A stretch of 64,000 nt of DNA from Ruegeria discodermiae (lineage in GTDB: Bacteria > Pseudomonadota > Alphaproteobacteria > Rhodobacterales > Rhodobacteraceae). Both the position numbers and the translations under genes were made by a program. Below are positions 47,750 to 56,590 of the stretch, piece by piece. Below the pieces are notes generated by a model, which saw only the letters and a list, made by a program, of their open reading frames with translations, did no database searches and was not told the origin of the DNA. Position 1 is the stretch's first letter, and each line of letters starts with the position of its first letter. The stretch spans positions 1 through 64,000 of the forward strand of contig NZ_JAVAMO010000015.1 in the NCBI RefSeq assembly GCF_030758345.1, written 5' to 3'.

Positions 47750-48625
47750 ATGTATATCGCCACCCTGCTGACCGCCCCCGCAACAGCCGCACTCGATACC
47801 GCGCTGATCGAGTCGCTCCGCAATGCCTGGGGCGGGGGGGATGTGACCTGGCTCAGCCCGGATGAGGCGGCCGAGTTTCCCTTGAGCGCTATGCCGGACA
47901 ATCAATGGCGGGTTTGGGAGGATCTGCAGAAGATGTCAGTCGATCTGGTTCTGCAGCGCGCCGAGGGGCGCCGCAAGAAGATGCTGCTGGCCGACATGGA
48001 CAGCACCATGATCCAGCAGGAATGTATCGATGAACTGGCCGATGAGGCCGGGTTTGGTGAACGGGTCAGCACGATCACCGCACGTGCAATGAATGGCGAG
48101 CTGGATTTCGAAGGCGCGCTGATCGAACGCGTGGGCCTGCTGCGCGGGCTGGCGGAGACGGTGATCGATAAGGTTCTGGCCGAACGGATCACGCTGATGC
48201 CCGGTGGCGCGGCTCTGGTGTCTACAATGCGGGCCAATGGCGGTTATTGCGCGCTGGTCTCGGGCGGCTTCACCGCCTTCACGCGCTCGGTCGCAGCACA
48301 GCTGGGGTTTGACGAGAACCGCGCCAATACGCTGCTGGCCGAGGATGGCGCGTTGACCGGCGATGTCGCGCGACCGATTCTGGGCCGCGAAGCCAAGGTC
48401 GAAGCACTGGAACAGATCAGCGCGCGGCTGGGCATTGCCGAAGCGGATGTGTTGGCGGTGGGCGACGGGGCAAACGATCTGGGCATGCTGCACCGCGCCG
48501 GAACCGGGGTTGCGCTGCATGCCAAGCCGTCTGTTGCCGCGCAATGTGATGTGCGGATCAATCACGGCGATCTGACCGCTCTGCTCTATCTGCAGGGTTA
48601 CACGCGCGGTGACTTTGCCACCTGA
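47750..48625 (+). CDS. serB: Phosphoserine phosphatase
   Basis: SerB hydrolyses phosphoserine to serine, the last step of the pathway started by the divergent serC-serA. The 291-residue HAD-family enzyme has motif I LLADMDSTMIQQECIDELAD (nucleophile Asp and acid/base Asp), motif II LVSGGFTAFTRSVA, and motif III/IV KVEALEQISARLGI with VGDGANDLGMLHRAGTGVAL. An N-terminal ~75-residue domain (MYIATLLTAPATAALD) is typical of the alphaproteobacterial form. ATG 47750 was chosen; a GTG further upstream would add an unrelated leader. Confidence 0.96.
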   Translation: MYIATLLTAPATAALDTALIESLRNAWGGGDVTWLSPDEAAEFPLSAMPDNQWRVWEDLQKMSVDLVLQRAEGRRKKMLLADMDSTMIQQECIDELADEAGFGERVSTITARAMNGELDFEGALIERVGLLRGLAETVIDKVLAERITLMPGGAALVSTMRANGGYCALVSGGFTAFTRSVAAQLGFDENRANTLLAEDGALTGDVARPILGREAKVEALEQISARLGIAEADVLAVGDGANDLGMLHRAGTGVALHAKPSVAAQCDVRINHGDLTALLYLQGYTRGDFAT

Positions 48626-50956
48626 TCAGAACAGGTCGAACCGCACCGGATTCTGCGCCCAATAGACTTTGGCGGCCAGCAACAAACGCTCGGTCGGGTC
48701 CTGCGTGGCGGCGAATGGCACCGGCACGCCATTTGCCGCGCTCACCCGCTCCAACGCGGCCTGCGTGGCGGGCCCGGCCTGACCATCAACACCTACCGGC
48801 TCGCCCAATTGGTTGAGCAAGGTCTGCAGGGCCCGGTCGATATCGCTGCGCGAGAGCGTGCCCAGATTTTCCCGCGCCAAAGCGGCAGGTTCCTCATTGG
48901 CCAGCAGCGAGGCCTTGGCCGCGCGTATCCCGGCCTCAGCCGCACTGACGCCCTGAGCGCGCCCATTCAGGATGATGATCGCACCGTTTGCGCCACCCCA
49001 GGCATCCCCGCGCGCCAGCGCGATGTCATACCAGCCCAGCGCATCATTGCCGGTCTTGCCCGGCACCTGATCATTCAGGATCATCCGCGCGATATTTGAG
49101 GGCGCAGTTGGATGTCCACCATCGGAGGCGGCGGTGAACCATTCCAGTGCCTTCGCGGGGTCCGTAGGACTTCCATCCAGACCATAGAGTGACACGAAAC
49201 CCAGATTATCATAGCCGTAGATATCGTCGCGCAGCTGCGAGGCGGTCAGATAGCGCATACCGCGCTCGGGGATATAGTGATCAGTATCCTTGGTCAGGAA
49301 GTAATAGCCCAGTTCGTTCATCGAGAAAGTATGGCCCAGCTCAACCGACCGCTCTAGCAGCTCGAAGCCGCGTTGGCGCTCGGCCTCTGTTGCCCCATTG
49401 CGCATCAGGCGCTTGCCCAGCGTGTGCATGGCATAGGGATCCTGCTCAGCGATTGCCTCTTCCAGCAAGGCTCGTGCTTTGTCAGGATCATAGGGGATCT
49501 TGACCACGTCGCGGTCGATCTGCTCGGAGTTCAGCAGGACCGAAAGCCCATGTTTGGCTCTGATATGCCCAGCATCTGCTGCAGCCTGAAAATTCTCGTG
49601 CGCTTCTTCCAACTGCTTGGCGCTTTGTTGCAGCCGCGCCAGTTGATAGCGGTATCTCGCATTATTCGGATTGGCCCGCACTGAAGCTTCGCAGGTCGCC
49701 AGCCCCTCGATCAGGTCCAGATCGTTGGGCAGGCGATAGATACCGACCCCGTTCAGGTCCAACGCATCGCCCGCCGCCAGATCGCAGGGATCGTAGGTGA
49801 GCGTTAGGGCCACATCGATGCGAACCGGCGGGCCTGATGCGGGAGCGACCTCAAGGCTGAATGCATCGTTTTTGCTGGTCTCGGTCACATCGAGCGCGCG
49901 CATGTCTGTGATTTCCGGCGCATAACCGACGATACCGCCGGTTTCCTCATCATTGAGCGACACCAGCCCATTTGCAGGTGGTGCAAGCAGCGCTGCAGAA
50001 GTGATCTCCTGCCCGAGTTCCGCGCGAATGGCGTCATCAAGCGGGATCAACCGATTGAAGGTTTCGTTTAGGTTAAGCGACACCACAGGCGCAGTGCCTG
50101 TGTCGGCCACAGGCGCCTCGATCTGTGCCTGCGCCAGATGGAACGGGCGAACCAGCGTCGAGCTTTCCCAAGGCACCTGCACCCCGCCTGTCGCAGTATG
50201 AACCTGTTCGCGGATCAACGGGAAAAGTTGTAGAATGTTCTCTGTAGGAGCGCTGCGCGCTGCCTTAAGTACAGCCGCCGTATAGGGGCTGTTGCCGCCC
50301 TCGGCCCCGTCCATCGCCAGTTCACCCGGCGAGGTGGAATAAGCGACCAGCGAATTCAGCGGCGTACGGAATACCTCAAACCCGGCACCGGTCTCGAAGA
50401 GGTTCGCATCCAGATCGGCGGCCAGTCGCAGGTTCTGGAACGGATTGTCGCGGCAGGAATCGAGAATTGCCACATGGGCGGAACCGCGCGCGGCAAGGGT
50501 GTCGATCACCCGGTCCAGCGTCATCGTCTCTAGCGGCAAATCGTAGACATTTTCGAATTTGGCATCCACAGGCAGCAGATAGTTTCGCCGCCCGATTTGG
50601 ATGCCATGACCCGCATAATAGAACACCACATCCGCGCCTTGCGGGATGTTGAGTACAGCAGTGCGCAGAAGTTGTTCAAAGTCGCGCTTTTTCAGGTCAT
50701 AGCCATCAAAGACCTTGAACCGGAACTCGCGCAGCATCGCAGCCATATCGCGGGCATCTTTGGCGGCATTGCCCAGATCCACGACATTCTCGTAGTCCTG
50801 ATTGCCGATCACGATGGCGACACGCTGGCCGCCCCCGGCCAGGCGCAATCCGCGCGCGCCCTGCGCACGCGCTGCGCCGGACAAGCCGACGCCAAAGGCG
50901 CCGGTCGCCGCAAGCGAGGCCATCAGGCGAAGGCAATCCCGTTTACTCAGATTCAT
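48626..50956 (-). CDS. Exported caspase-like (C14) protein with Sel1/TPR repeats
   Basis: A 776-residue protein. The N-terminus (about 1-31, ASLAATGAFGVGLSGAARA) is a signal peptide. The caspase domain at about 43-275 starts RVAIVIGNQDYENV and has the catalytic dyad: His in VVFYYAGHGIQ (near 116) and Cys in HVAILDSCRDNPF (near 166). A middle region follows, then from about 440 Sel1/TPR-like helical repeats (ARYRYQLARLQQSAKQLEEAHENFQ, PYAMHTLGKRLMRNGATEAE, HTFSMNELGYYF). Both catalytic residues are intact, so peptidase activity (probably after basic residues, as in metacaspases) is plausible. It follows the polyglycine lipoprotein gene by 14 nt in one operon. Confidence 0.9.
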   Translation of the reverse strand: MNLSKRDCLRLMASLAATGAFGVGLSGAARAQGARGLRLAGGGQRVAIVIGNQDYENVVDLGNAAKDARDMAAMLREFRFKVFDGYDLKKRDFEQLLRTAVLNIPQGADVVFYYAGHGIQIGRRNYLLPVDAKFENVYDLPLETMTLDRVIDTLAARGSAHVAILDSCRDNPFQNLRLAADLDANLFETGAGFEVFRTPLNSLVAYSTSPGELAMDGAEGGNSPYTAAVLKAARSAPTENILQLFPLIREQVHTATGGVQVPWESSTLVRPFHLAQAQIEAPVADTGTAPVVSLNLNETFNRLIPLDDAIRAELGQEITSAALLAPPANGLVSLNDEETGGIVGYAPEITDMRALDVTETSKNDAFSLEVAPASGPPVRIDVALTLTYDPCDLAAGDALDLNGVGIYRLPNDLDLIEGLATCEASVRANPNNARYRYQLARLQQSAKQLEEAHENFQAAADAGHIRAKHGLSVLLNSEQIDRDVVKIPYDPDKARALLEEAIAEQDPYAMHTLGKRLMRNGATEAERQRGFELLERSVELGHTFSMNELGYYFLTKDTDHYIPERGMRYLTASQLRDDIYGYDNLGFVSLYGLDGSPTDPAKALEWFTAASDGGHPTAPSNIARMILNDQVPGKTGNDALGWYDIALARGDAWGGANGAIIILNGRAQGVSAAEAGIRAAKASLLANEEPAALARENLGTLSRSDIDRALQTLLNQLGEPVGVDGQAGPATQAALERVSAANGVPVPFAATQDPTERLLLAAKVYWAQNPVRFDLF

Positions 50957-50970
50957 CGGTCCGTCCTCGA

Positions 50971-51276
50971 TCAGCCCCAGCCGCCGCCTCCACCGCCGCC
51001 TCCACCGCCGCCGCCTCCACCGCCGCCACCGCCGCCGCCACCGCGCTCATCTCCAGAGAGGGGCCTTCTTTTTGGCTCTTCAGGTTCGGGTTCAGCCACT
51101 GCCGGAACGCTGGCCGTAGCGCGCGTTGCTTGTGGTGTCGAGGTCGGCGCGGGTGTCGTTGCGACCGGTTCGGGGGTCGTTGTTGTTGTCGTGGTGGTCT
51201 GCCCAGACCAGGGCGGCGTGCAGCCGGCCACAATTACCGTAACTCCAAAAGCGACAGGGATCAGGGTCCTGACCAT
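50971..51276 (-). CDS. Small lipoprotein with a C-terminal polyglycine tail
   Basis: A 101-residue protein. The signal peptide MVRTLIPVAFGVTVIVAGC has a lipobox (VAGC), so it should be lipidated at Cys19. Then come a Thr/Pro-rich linker (about 25-60), an acidic/basic stretch (EPEPEEPKRRPLSGDER) and about 21 successive Gly ending in Trp-Gly. The start ATG 51276 follows TAGGAGAA; a GTG just before it is possible. The Gly codons come from a repetitive CCGCC/CCACC run on the plus strand. It is co-transcribed with the caspase-like gene. Function unknown; Arg residues just before the glycine tail could be a cleavage site for its partner. Confidence 0.75.
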   Translation of the reverse strand: MVRTLIPVAFGVTVIVAGCTPPWSGQTTTTTTTTPEPVATTPAPTSTPQATRATASVPAVAEPEPEEPKRRPLSGDERGGGGGGGGGGGGGGGGGGGGGWG

Positions 51277-51406
51277 CACAAATTCTCCTAATATTCTCTT
51301 TAAAACGTGATCTGTGGTGAAACTCTAGCGGCTTGAACTTTGCCCTGTCTATGAACTTTGCCACATTGGATTCCCGGCGCAGGTCCAGATATAGACCCTT
51401 CGATCA

Positions 51407-51438
51407 TTAACATTTACGTTAATTAGCACTTGTGTTAA
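51407..51438 (+). promoter_or_regulatory. Two tandem 16-bp ArsR-type operators
   Basis: TTAACATTTACGTTAA (51407-51422) abuts TTAGCACTTGTGTTAA (51423-51438), ending 9 nt before the ArsR start. Both fit TTAnCAnTTnnGTTAA. The first differs in one base from the site at 4987-5002 before the DUF899 gene. Confidence 0.7.
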
Positions 51439-51447
51439 CAATCACCC

Positions 51448-51771
51448 ATGACCGCTGTTTTGAAAGCCTTCTCTGCCCTGTCCGATCAGACCCGCATGTC
51501 GATCGTCGAACAGCTCATGGCCGAAGGCGAGCTGGCCGCCGGGGAATTGATCGAAGGGCGCGGCATGTCGGGTGCGGCCATTTCGCGGCACCTCAAGGTG
51601 CTGCGCGAGGCCGGGCTGATCCGCCAGCGCGTGCAGGGAACCCACCGGCTTTATACCGTCGACGGTCAGGGTCTGCGCGCGATTGCCGACTGGACGATTT
51701 CCAAACGCGCGTTCTGGGAGGCCAGCCTGGACCGGCTGGATGCCGCCATCATCGAAGAGGACCAAACATGA
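51448..51771 (+). CDS. ArsR-family transcriptional repressor
   Basis: A 107-residue winged-helix protein: AFSALSDQTRMSIVEQLMAEGELAAGELIEGRGMSGAAISRHLKVLREAGLIRQRVQGTHRLYTVD covers the helices and wing. It lacks metal-binding Cys pairs, typical of the ArsR subgroup paired with SRPBCC/AHSA1 genes rather than the metal sensors. It probably represses its own operon through the tandem operators just upstream, and perhaps the distant DUF899 gene. Its TGA overlaps the next ATG by 4 nt. Confidence 0.93.
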   Translation: MTAVLKAFSALSDQTRMSIVEQLMAEGELAAGELIEGRGMSGAAISRHLKVLREAGLIRQRVQGTHRLYTVDGQGLRAIADWTISKRAFWEASLDRLDAAIIEEDQT

Positions 51772-52196
51772 GCGAGTTGCGGCTGGAACGCCATTACCCA
51801 ATCAGCGCCGAAAAGCTGTTTGCCTGGGTCAGCGATCCGGACAAGTTATTGAAATGGTGGGGTCCCGAGGGGTTGCACGTACCCGAGCATGATCTGGATT
51901 TCACCCGCAAGGGGCCGTGGTACTCGGTCATGGTGAATGACGAGGGGCAGCGCTACAAGGTATCGGGCCATGTCACCCATGTCGATCCGCCGAAAACGGT
52001 GGGCTTCACCTGGGGCTGGCATAATGACGCGGACGCACGCGGGGCCGAAAGCCATGTGACCCTCACCGTGGAAGGCACCGAAGAGGGCGCGCGGCTGATC
52101 CTTGATCATCGCGAGCTAAGCGATGCCGATGTCGCAGCCAACCACGAAAAGGGCTGGACCTCGTCGCTGCGTAAACTCGACGCACAGTTTCAATAA
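51768..52196 (+). CDS. SRPBCC (AHSA1/START-like) family protein
   Basis: A 142-residue AHSA1-like protein: LRLERHYPISAEKLFAWVSDPDKLLKWWGPEGLHVPEHDLDF at the N-terminus, GHVTHVDPPKTVGFTWGW in the middle and the C-terminal long helix NHEKGWTSSLRKLDAQF. The fold forms a hydrophobic cavity that binds lipids or other small molecules; the ligand here is unknown. It is translationally coupled to the ArsR gene (ATGA overlap) and followed by the YciI-type gene, a widespread three-gene set. Confidence 0.93.
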   Translation: MSELRLERHYPISAEKLFAWVSDPDKLLKWWGPEGLHVPEHDLDFTRKGPWYSVMVNDEGQRYKVSGHVTHVDPPKTVGFTWGWHNDADARGAESHVTLTVEGTEEGARLILDHRELSDADVAANHEKGWTSSLRKLDAQFQ

Positions 52197-52219
52197 GCAC
52201 CAAAAAGGAGGATTTCAGT

Positions 52220-52534
52220 ATGCCACAGTTTATCTTTGCCTATCACGGCGGAAGCCGCCCCGAGGACCCCGCCGAAGTCGAAAAAACCATGGCCGCCTGG
52301 GGCGCGTGGTTCGAGAAAATGGGCCCCTCTTTGGAAATTCCCGGCGCGCCGGTCGGCATGTCGAAAACCGTCAGCGCCGCGGGAGTCGCCGATGACGGGG
52401 GCGCGAATCCGATCTCTGGCTACACCGTGATCAAGGCTGATTCGATTGAAGCGGCCACCGAAATGGCAAAGGGCTGCCCGATGGTCGTCGACGGATCAGG
52501 CAGCGTTGAAGTGGCGGAAGTCATCGAGATGTAA
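52220..52534 (+). CDS. YCII-related protein
   Basis: A 104-residue protein of the YCII/DGPF type: MPQFIFAYHGGSRPEDPAEVEKTMAAWGAWFEKMGPSLEIPGAPVG, then GANPISGYTVIKADSIEAATEMAKGCP with the ferredoxin-like fold. The GGSRPEDP/AAWGAWF pattern is the version found in ArsR-SRPBCC operons. A strong AAAAAGGAGG site lies before the ATG, 23 nt after the SRPBCC stop. It may act on a small-molecule ligand of the SRPBCC protein; this is inference from genomic company. Confidence 0.9.
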   Translation: MPQFIFAYHGGSRPEDPAEVEKTMAAWGAWFEKMGPSLEIPGAPVGMSKTVSAAGVADDGGANPISGYTVIKADSIEAATEMAKGCPMVVDGSGSVEVAEVIEM

Positions 52535-52558
52535 GCCCGCCACCAGGCGCGCGGCGGA

Positions 52559-53554
52559 TCAGATAAACCCTTCGGCCGGAGCGATGCGGCCGCATTCGAT
52601 ACCGCGTCGACTGTGGAGCAGCGGCGTCATGAATTTGCGCGTCGCCGGGTGGTCAGGGTCGAGAACGCCCAGGCTGACCAAGATGGCCGCAATGGCGCAT
52701 TCGCTGGCGCGGGTGGTGCCATCCATGATTTTGAGCGCGACGCCCATGCGCTTTTCCGGCAGGATCGCGACAAACACGGCCTCGGCCCCGGTCTTAATGG
52801 CCGCCATGCCACCGGCGGCGCGCATCAGCTCGGTGCAAGCACGGCGTTCACCCGCCACCAGTTCGGGATGCTGCATCATCGCTTTGGTCAATTCGAGTGC
52901 CGCAACGCTTTGACGATCCGCGCGGCCGGCAGCCGAGGCAAACCACGCCATGGCCCGCGCAAGACCGGTGAGCGAGGTGACGAAATTGGGCGCCGAACAA
53001 CCGTCGATCCCGTGCCCGGGGCTGGCCTCGCCGGTGACCTCTTCGAAGGCGGCCAGGCAAGCCTGCTGTACCGGGTGGTCCATCGCGACATAATCGGGGC
53101 CTGCCCCCATATGCTGCGTCAGGGTCAGGAACCCCGCATGTTTGCCGGAGCAATTGTTATGCACCTGACAGGGCGTTTCATAGGCGCGGATCAGCGCCTC
53201 GCGGGCATCGCGGTCCTCCGGCACTTGCGGGCCACAGCGGAAGTCGTCATCACTTAGCCCAAGGTGACCCAGCCAGGCATTGACCCGCTCGGTATGAATC
53301 GCCGCGCCCTTGTGCGAGGCGCAGGCCAGTGCCAGATGCTCTGATCCCAGCCCGTATTTCGCCGCCGCTCCGGACGTGATCAGCGGCAGCGCCTGGACCA
53401 TCTTGCAGGAAGAGCGTGGAAAGATCACCGCATTCGGGTCGCCCCAGCTGCGCACGATCTGACCGCTATCGTCGCAAATCACGGCATGTCCCAGATGCAC
53501 GCTTTCCAGAAACGTATTCCGCCAGACCTCGGTCATCGCTACGGGTCGTGTCAT
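52559..53554 (-). CDS. Asparaginase (L-asparaginase II family, Rhizobium AnsA type)
   Basis: Hydrolyses L-asparagine to aspartate and ammonia. The 331-residue protein belongs to the thermolabile family unlike the E. coli AnsA/AnsB fold: PRSSCKMVQALPLI near 46 with the Ser-Cys-Lys active-site pattern, CASHKGAAIHTERVNAWL near 79, NNCSGKHAGFL near 133 and DGCSAPNF near 184. It stands alone on the minus strand between the YCII and IalB genes. Family members in rhizobia are involved in asparagine use as a carbon and nitrogen source. Confidence 0.9.
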   Translation of the reverse strand: MTRPVAMTEVWRNTFLESVHLGHAVICDDSGQIVRSWGDPNAVIFPRSSCKMVQALPLITSGAAAKYGLGSEHLALACASHKGAAIHTERVNAWLGHLGLSDDDFRCGPQVPEDRDAREALIRAYETPCQVHNNCSGKHAGFLTLTQHMGAGPDYVAMDHPVQQACLAAFEEVTGEASPGHGIDGCSAPNFVTSLTGLARAMAWFASAAGRADRQSVAALELTKAMMQHPELVAGERRACTELMRAAGGMAAIKTGAEAVFVAILPEKRMGVALKIMDGTTRASECAIAAILVSLGVLDPDHPATRKFMTPLLHSRRGIECGRIAPAEGFI

Positions 53555-53725
53555 GAAAAACCTCTCGAAATTCTGCGCGATTTCCTGCCAATCGCTCTTT
53601 CACCCGTGGTAGAACATGCGATAATGTGACTATGTCGGCAAGCGTCGGCTGTGCGGTCAAGATGCGCCTTAAAGGTGCGCAGGCACTCTGATTTTGAGGT
53701 AGAGACAGTCTAGGAGTCTGGACAG

Positions 53726-54259
53726 ATGGGAACGAAACTGGCGCGTATCGTGGCAGGCATGTGTCTGGCCGGTCTGGCAACCACCGCAAATGCGCAAACA
53801 TCGGAAAGCTCGAACCGGGTCGCGGTGCAAACCGCCTGGAGCGTGTTTGTTGAGAATGATCCGACCGAGTGCTGGATCGTGGCCGCACCCGAAGAGACGG
53901 TGAACACCCGTGGCGGTCGTGTCGTGGCCGTGCGGCGCAGCGATATCCTGTTATTTGTGTTCTTTCGACCCAAGGCGGGCGTAAAGGGGCAGGTCACCTT
54001 TACTGGCGGCTATCCTTTTGCGCCGGGATCCACGGTGAATCTAAATGTCGGCGGCTCCGAATATGAGCTGTTCACAGAGGGCGAATGGGCCTGGCCCGCG
54101 ACGGCTTCGGATGACACCAAGATCGTGACCGCGATGAAGCGCGGCGCGCAGGCGGTTCTGACCGCCCGGTCGGCGCGGGGTACTCAGACAAAGGATACGT
54201 TCTCACTACAGGGCTTCACCGCCGGCATCGAAGACGCTGAGAAGCGCTGCGCCGAGTGA
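53726..54259 (+). CDS. Invasion-associated locus B (IalB) family protein
   Basis: A 177-residue protein with a Sec signal peptide (1-23, ATTANA). The mature region has VAVQTAWSVFVENDPTECWIVAAPEE, RGGRVVAVRRSDILLFVFFRPKAGVKGQVTFTGGYPFAPGSTVNLNVGG and two Cys (one in TECW, one in KRCAE) that probably form a disulfide, as in the IalB family. In Bartonella the family name-giver affects red-cell invasion, but in free-living bacteria the role is unknown. Upstream of the endonuclease-like gene and rlmN. Confidence 0.9.
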   Translation: MGTKLARIVAGMCLAGLATTANAQTSESSNRVAVQTAWSVFVENDPTECWIVAAPEETVNTRGGRVVAVRRSDILLFVFFRPKAGVKGQVTFTGGYPFAPGSTVNLNVGGSEYELFTEGEWAWPATASDDTKIVTAMKRGAQAVLTARSARGTQTKDTFSLQGFTAGIEDAEKRCAE

Positions 54260-54401
54260 TCATCCAGTCTCGCTGAACATGCGGCGTACGCGCTGATCTA
54301 TTGCACGGCAGATGTTCTATATTTGTTCTATTGCCTGTGCTAAGATCAGCGACATGCAACTGTCACTGCTCCCTGACTAACGCGCGCGATGTCTTCTGTT
54401 G

Positions 54402-55124
54402 GTGGATAAGCGTCTGCGCCATCACCATGGCCCACCGCCAAAGCACCTCTTGCTCGACCCTGTCTCGCAGCTAGTGATGGCGATGATCGGTGGTTTGACG
54501 CACGGAGACGTTTCCCTGGGATGCTACACGCGATTGCGGGATCACATCCGCTGTTGGGAGGATTTGCGCGACGCTCCGGTCGCTGAAATCCACGAACTGA
54601 TCCGTTCGGTTGAGATACCCGAAAAGAAAGCGCCCAGGCTAAAGGCAGCCCTGCAATTCGTGAGTGCAAGCCAGGGTAGCCTGTCGCTCGACTTTCTGGG
54701 TGAGATGCCAGCCGATGCGGCAATCATCCGGTTGGAGAAATTGGATGGCATTGGGCGCAAAACCTCTGCTGCGGTCCTGAAATTCAGCACACTGCGCAAA
54801 GCCGTTCTGCTCGTTGATACACATCTCCTGCGTGTCGCCGCACGTCTGGGGCTGATCAGCCGCAAGGCCAGCATCGAGAAAGCCTATGATACCCTGATGC
54901 CTCTGCTGCCCGGCCAATGGGAGGCCGATGACATGGACAACCATCACCAACTGATAAAACTGCATGGTCAGACACTCTGCCGACCTGCAGTTCCGAAATG
55001 CGGATGCTGTCCGGTTCGCGAAGTCTGCAGTTGTTTCCGCAGCGCTCGCCGGTCCCGCTCAGGCTCAAGACCTATTCAATCTGACCGACCAGTTGCACCG
55101 CTTCGGCATCCAAGGCTTGCCTGA
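54402..55124 (+). CDS. Endonuclease III-like DNA glycosylase (HhH-GPD), probable start disrupted
   Basis: A base-excision repair glycosylase with lyase signature. The helix-hairpin-helix LDGIGRKTSAAVLKF includes the catalytic Lys, VDTHLLRVAARLGL the catalytic Asp, and CRPAVPKCGCCPVREVC the C-x6-C-x2-C-x5-C iron-sulfur cluster. All are present. The in-frame ATG at 54354 would read MQLSLLPD and then hit TAA at 54378, after which RARCLLLVDKRLRHHHG continues. Translation must restart at TTG 54399 or GTG 54402, or the gene is inactive. The C-terminus after the cluster is an extended low-complexity tail. It sits between IalB and rlmN. Confidence 0.7.
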   Translation: MDKRLRHHHGPPPKHLLLDPVSQLVMAMIGGLTHGDVSLGCYTRLRDHIRCWEDLRDAPVAEIHELIRSVEIPEKKAPRLKAALQFVSASQGSLSLDFLGEMPADAAIIRLEKLDGIGRKTSAAVLKFSTLRKAVLLVDTHLLRVAARLGLISRKASIEKAYDTLMPLLPGQWEADDMDNHHQLIKLHGQTLCRPAVPKCGCCPVREVCSCFRSARRSRSGSRPIQSDRPVAPLRHPRLA

Positions 55125-55312
55125 GTCGGTACATGCGCCACCTGTTGCGGCGACATATTCGCTCGCCAAAGGGCACGTCCGCAGGCGGACCTGGACGGGA
55201 CCGCCCCCATGTGCCGGAGTAGCGAAGTGCAGCACAACAAACACGATTCCTTTTGATCTTGCCGCGTGTTCCTATATAGAGGCGCATCTTACGCACAAAC
55301 CCGAGCCTCGCC

Positions 55313-56500
55313 ATGACCGCCAAAGCGCCGATTACCCAGGACGTGATGACCATCCCCCGCAAGCTGCCGGAGGGGAGGGTCAACCTTGTCGGCCTAACTC
55401 GGGACCAGCTGCGCGAGACGCTGATCGAACATGGCACGCCGGAAAAGCAAGCCAAGATGCGGACCGGTCAGATCTGGCAGTGGATCTATCAATGGGGCGT
55501 GCGCGATTTCGACGCGATGACCAACCTCGCGAAAGCCTATCGTGCGCAACTGGCTGAAAACTTCGTGATCGAAACGCCTGAGGTCATCACCCGGCAGGTA
55601 TCCGAGGATGGCACGCGCAAATACCTCGTCCGGATCGCGGGCGGGCATGAGGTCGAGGTTGTCTATATCCCCGAAGAGGATCGCGGCACGCTTTGTATCT
55701 CGTCTCAGGTGGGCTGCACGCTGACCTGTTCCTTCTGCCATACCGGCACCCAGAAGCTGGTGCGCAACCTGACGGCAGCAGAAGTTGTCGGCCAGATTAT
55801 GATGGCGCGCGACGATCTTAACGAATGGCCGACACCCGGCGCGCCCAAGGATGAAACGCGCCTACTGTCCAACATCGTGCTGATGGGTATGGGTGAGCCG
55901 CTTTACAATTTCGACAATGTCCGCGACGCGATGAAGATCGCGATGGACCCCGAAGGCATCTCGCTCAGCCGCCGCCGCATCACATTGTCCACCAGCGGCG
56001 TGGTTCCCGAGATCGCCCGTACCGCCGAAGAGATCGGCTGCCTGCTGGCGATCTCGTTCCATGCCACCACGGATGAGACCCGCGATTTGCTGGTCCCGAT
56101 CAACAAGCGTTGGAATATCGAGGAATTGCTGCAGGCGCTGGCGAGCTATCCCAAAGCGTCCAACTCGGAACGTATCACATTCGAATATGTGATGCTGGAC
56201 GGGGTGAATGACAGCGATGCGGATGCCCATCGCCTGATTGATCATATCAAGCGCCACAATATTCCGGCCAAGATCAACCTGATCCCGTTCAATGAATGGC
56301 CTGGCGCGCCCTACAAACGCAGTTCCAACAACCGCATCCGAGCCTTCGCCAATATCATCTATCAGGCCGGATATGCCTCGCCCATCCGCAAGACACGGGG
56401 CGAGGATATTATGGCAGCCTGCGGTCAGTTGAAATCGGCCACCGAGCGCGCCCGCAAATCGCGTAAGCAGATCGAGGTCGAGGCTGGTCTACGCCGCTGA
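55313..56500 (+). CDS. rlmN: Dual-specificity RNA methyltransferase RlmN
   Basis: RlmN is a radical-SAM enzyme that methylates A2503 of 23S rRNA and A37 of some tRNAs. The 395-residue product has the CxxxCxxC cluster motif in [56 protein letters not shown] and the C-terminal catalytic Cys in [14 protein letters not shown]; the other catalytic Cys is in [13 protein letters not shown]. Full length. The ATG at 55313 is preceded by a poor ribosome-binding site, and a second ATG 12 codons in is possible. Confidence 0.97.
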   Translation: MTAKAPITQDVMTIPRKLPEGRVNLVGLTRDQLRETLIEHGTPEKQAKMRTGQIWQWIYQWGVRDFDAMTNLAKAYRAQLAENFVIETPEVITRQVSEDGTRKYLVRIAGGHEVEVVYIPEEDRGTLCISSQVGCTLTCSFCHTGTQKLVRNLTAAEVVGQIMMARDDLNEWPTPGAPKDETRLLSNIVLMGMGEPLYNFDNVRDAMKIAMDPEGISLSRRRITLSTSGVVPEIARTAEEIGCLLAISFHATTDETRDLLVPINKRWNIEELLQALASYPKASNSERITFEYVMLDGVNDSDADAHRLIDHIKRHNIPAKINLIPFNEWPGAPYKRSSNNRIRAFANIIYQAGYASPIRKTRGEDIMAACGQLKSATERARKSRKQIEVEAGLRR

Positions 56501-56590
56501 GACCGCGCAACTATTTGGTGAATGCCGCGCCGGAATGCGTTATCCGTGAAGGTGATTTGACCCGAAATTGCGCTTCAAGGAGCTTTTGCC

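Noticed and set aside
50975-51045. CCGCC/CCACC repeats as a CRISPR or minisatellite
   Set aside because: They are glycine codons in a plausible lipoprotein gene; there are no spacers. No CRISPR array was seen anywhere in the window.
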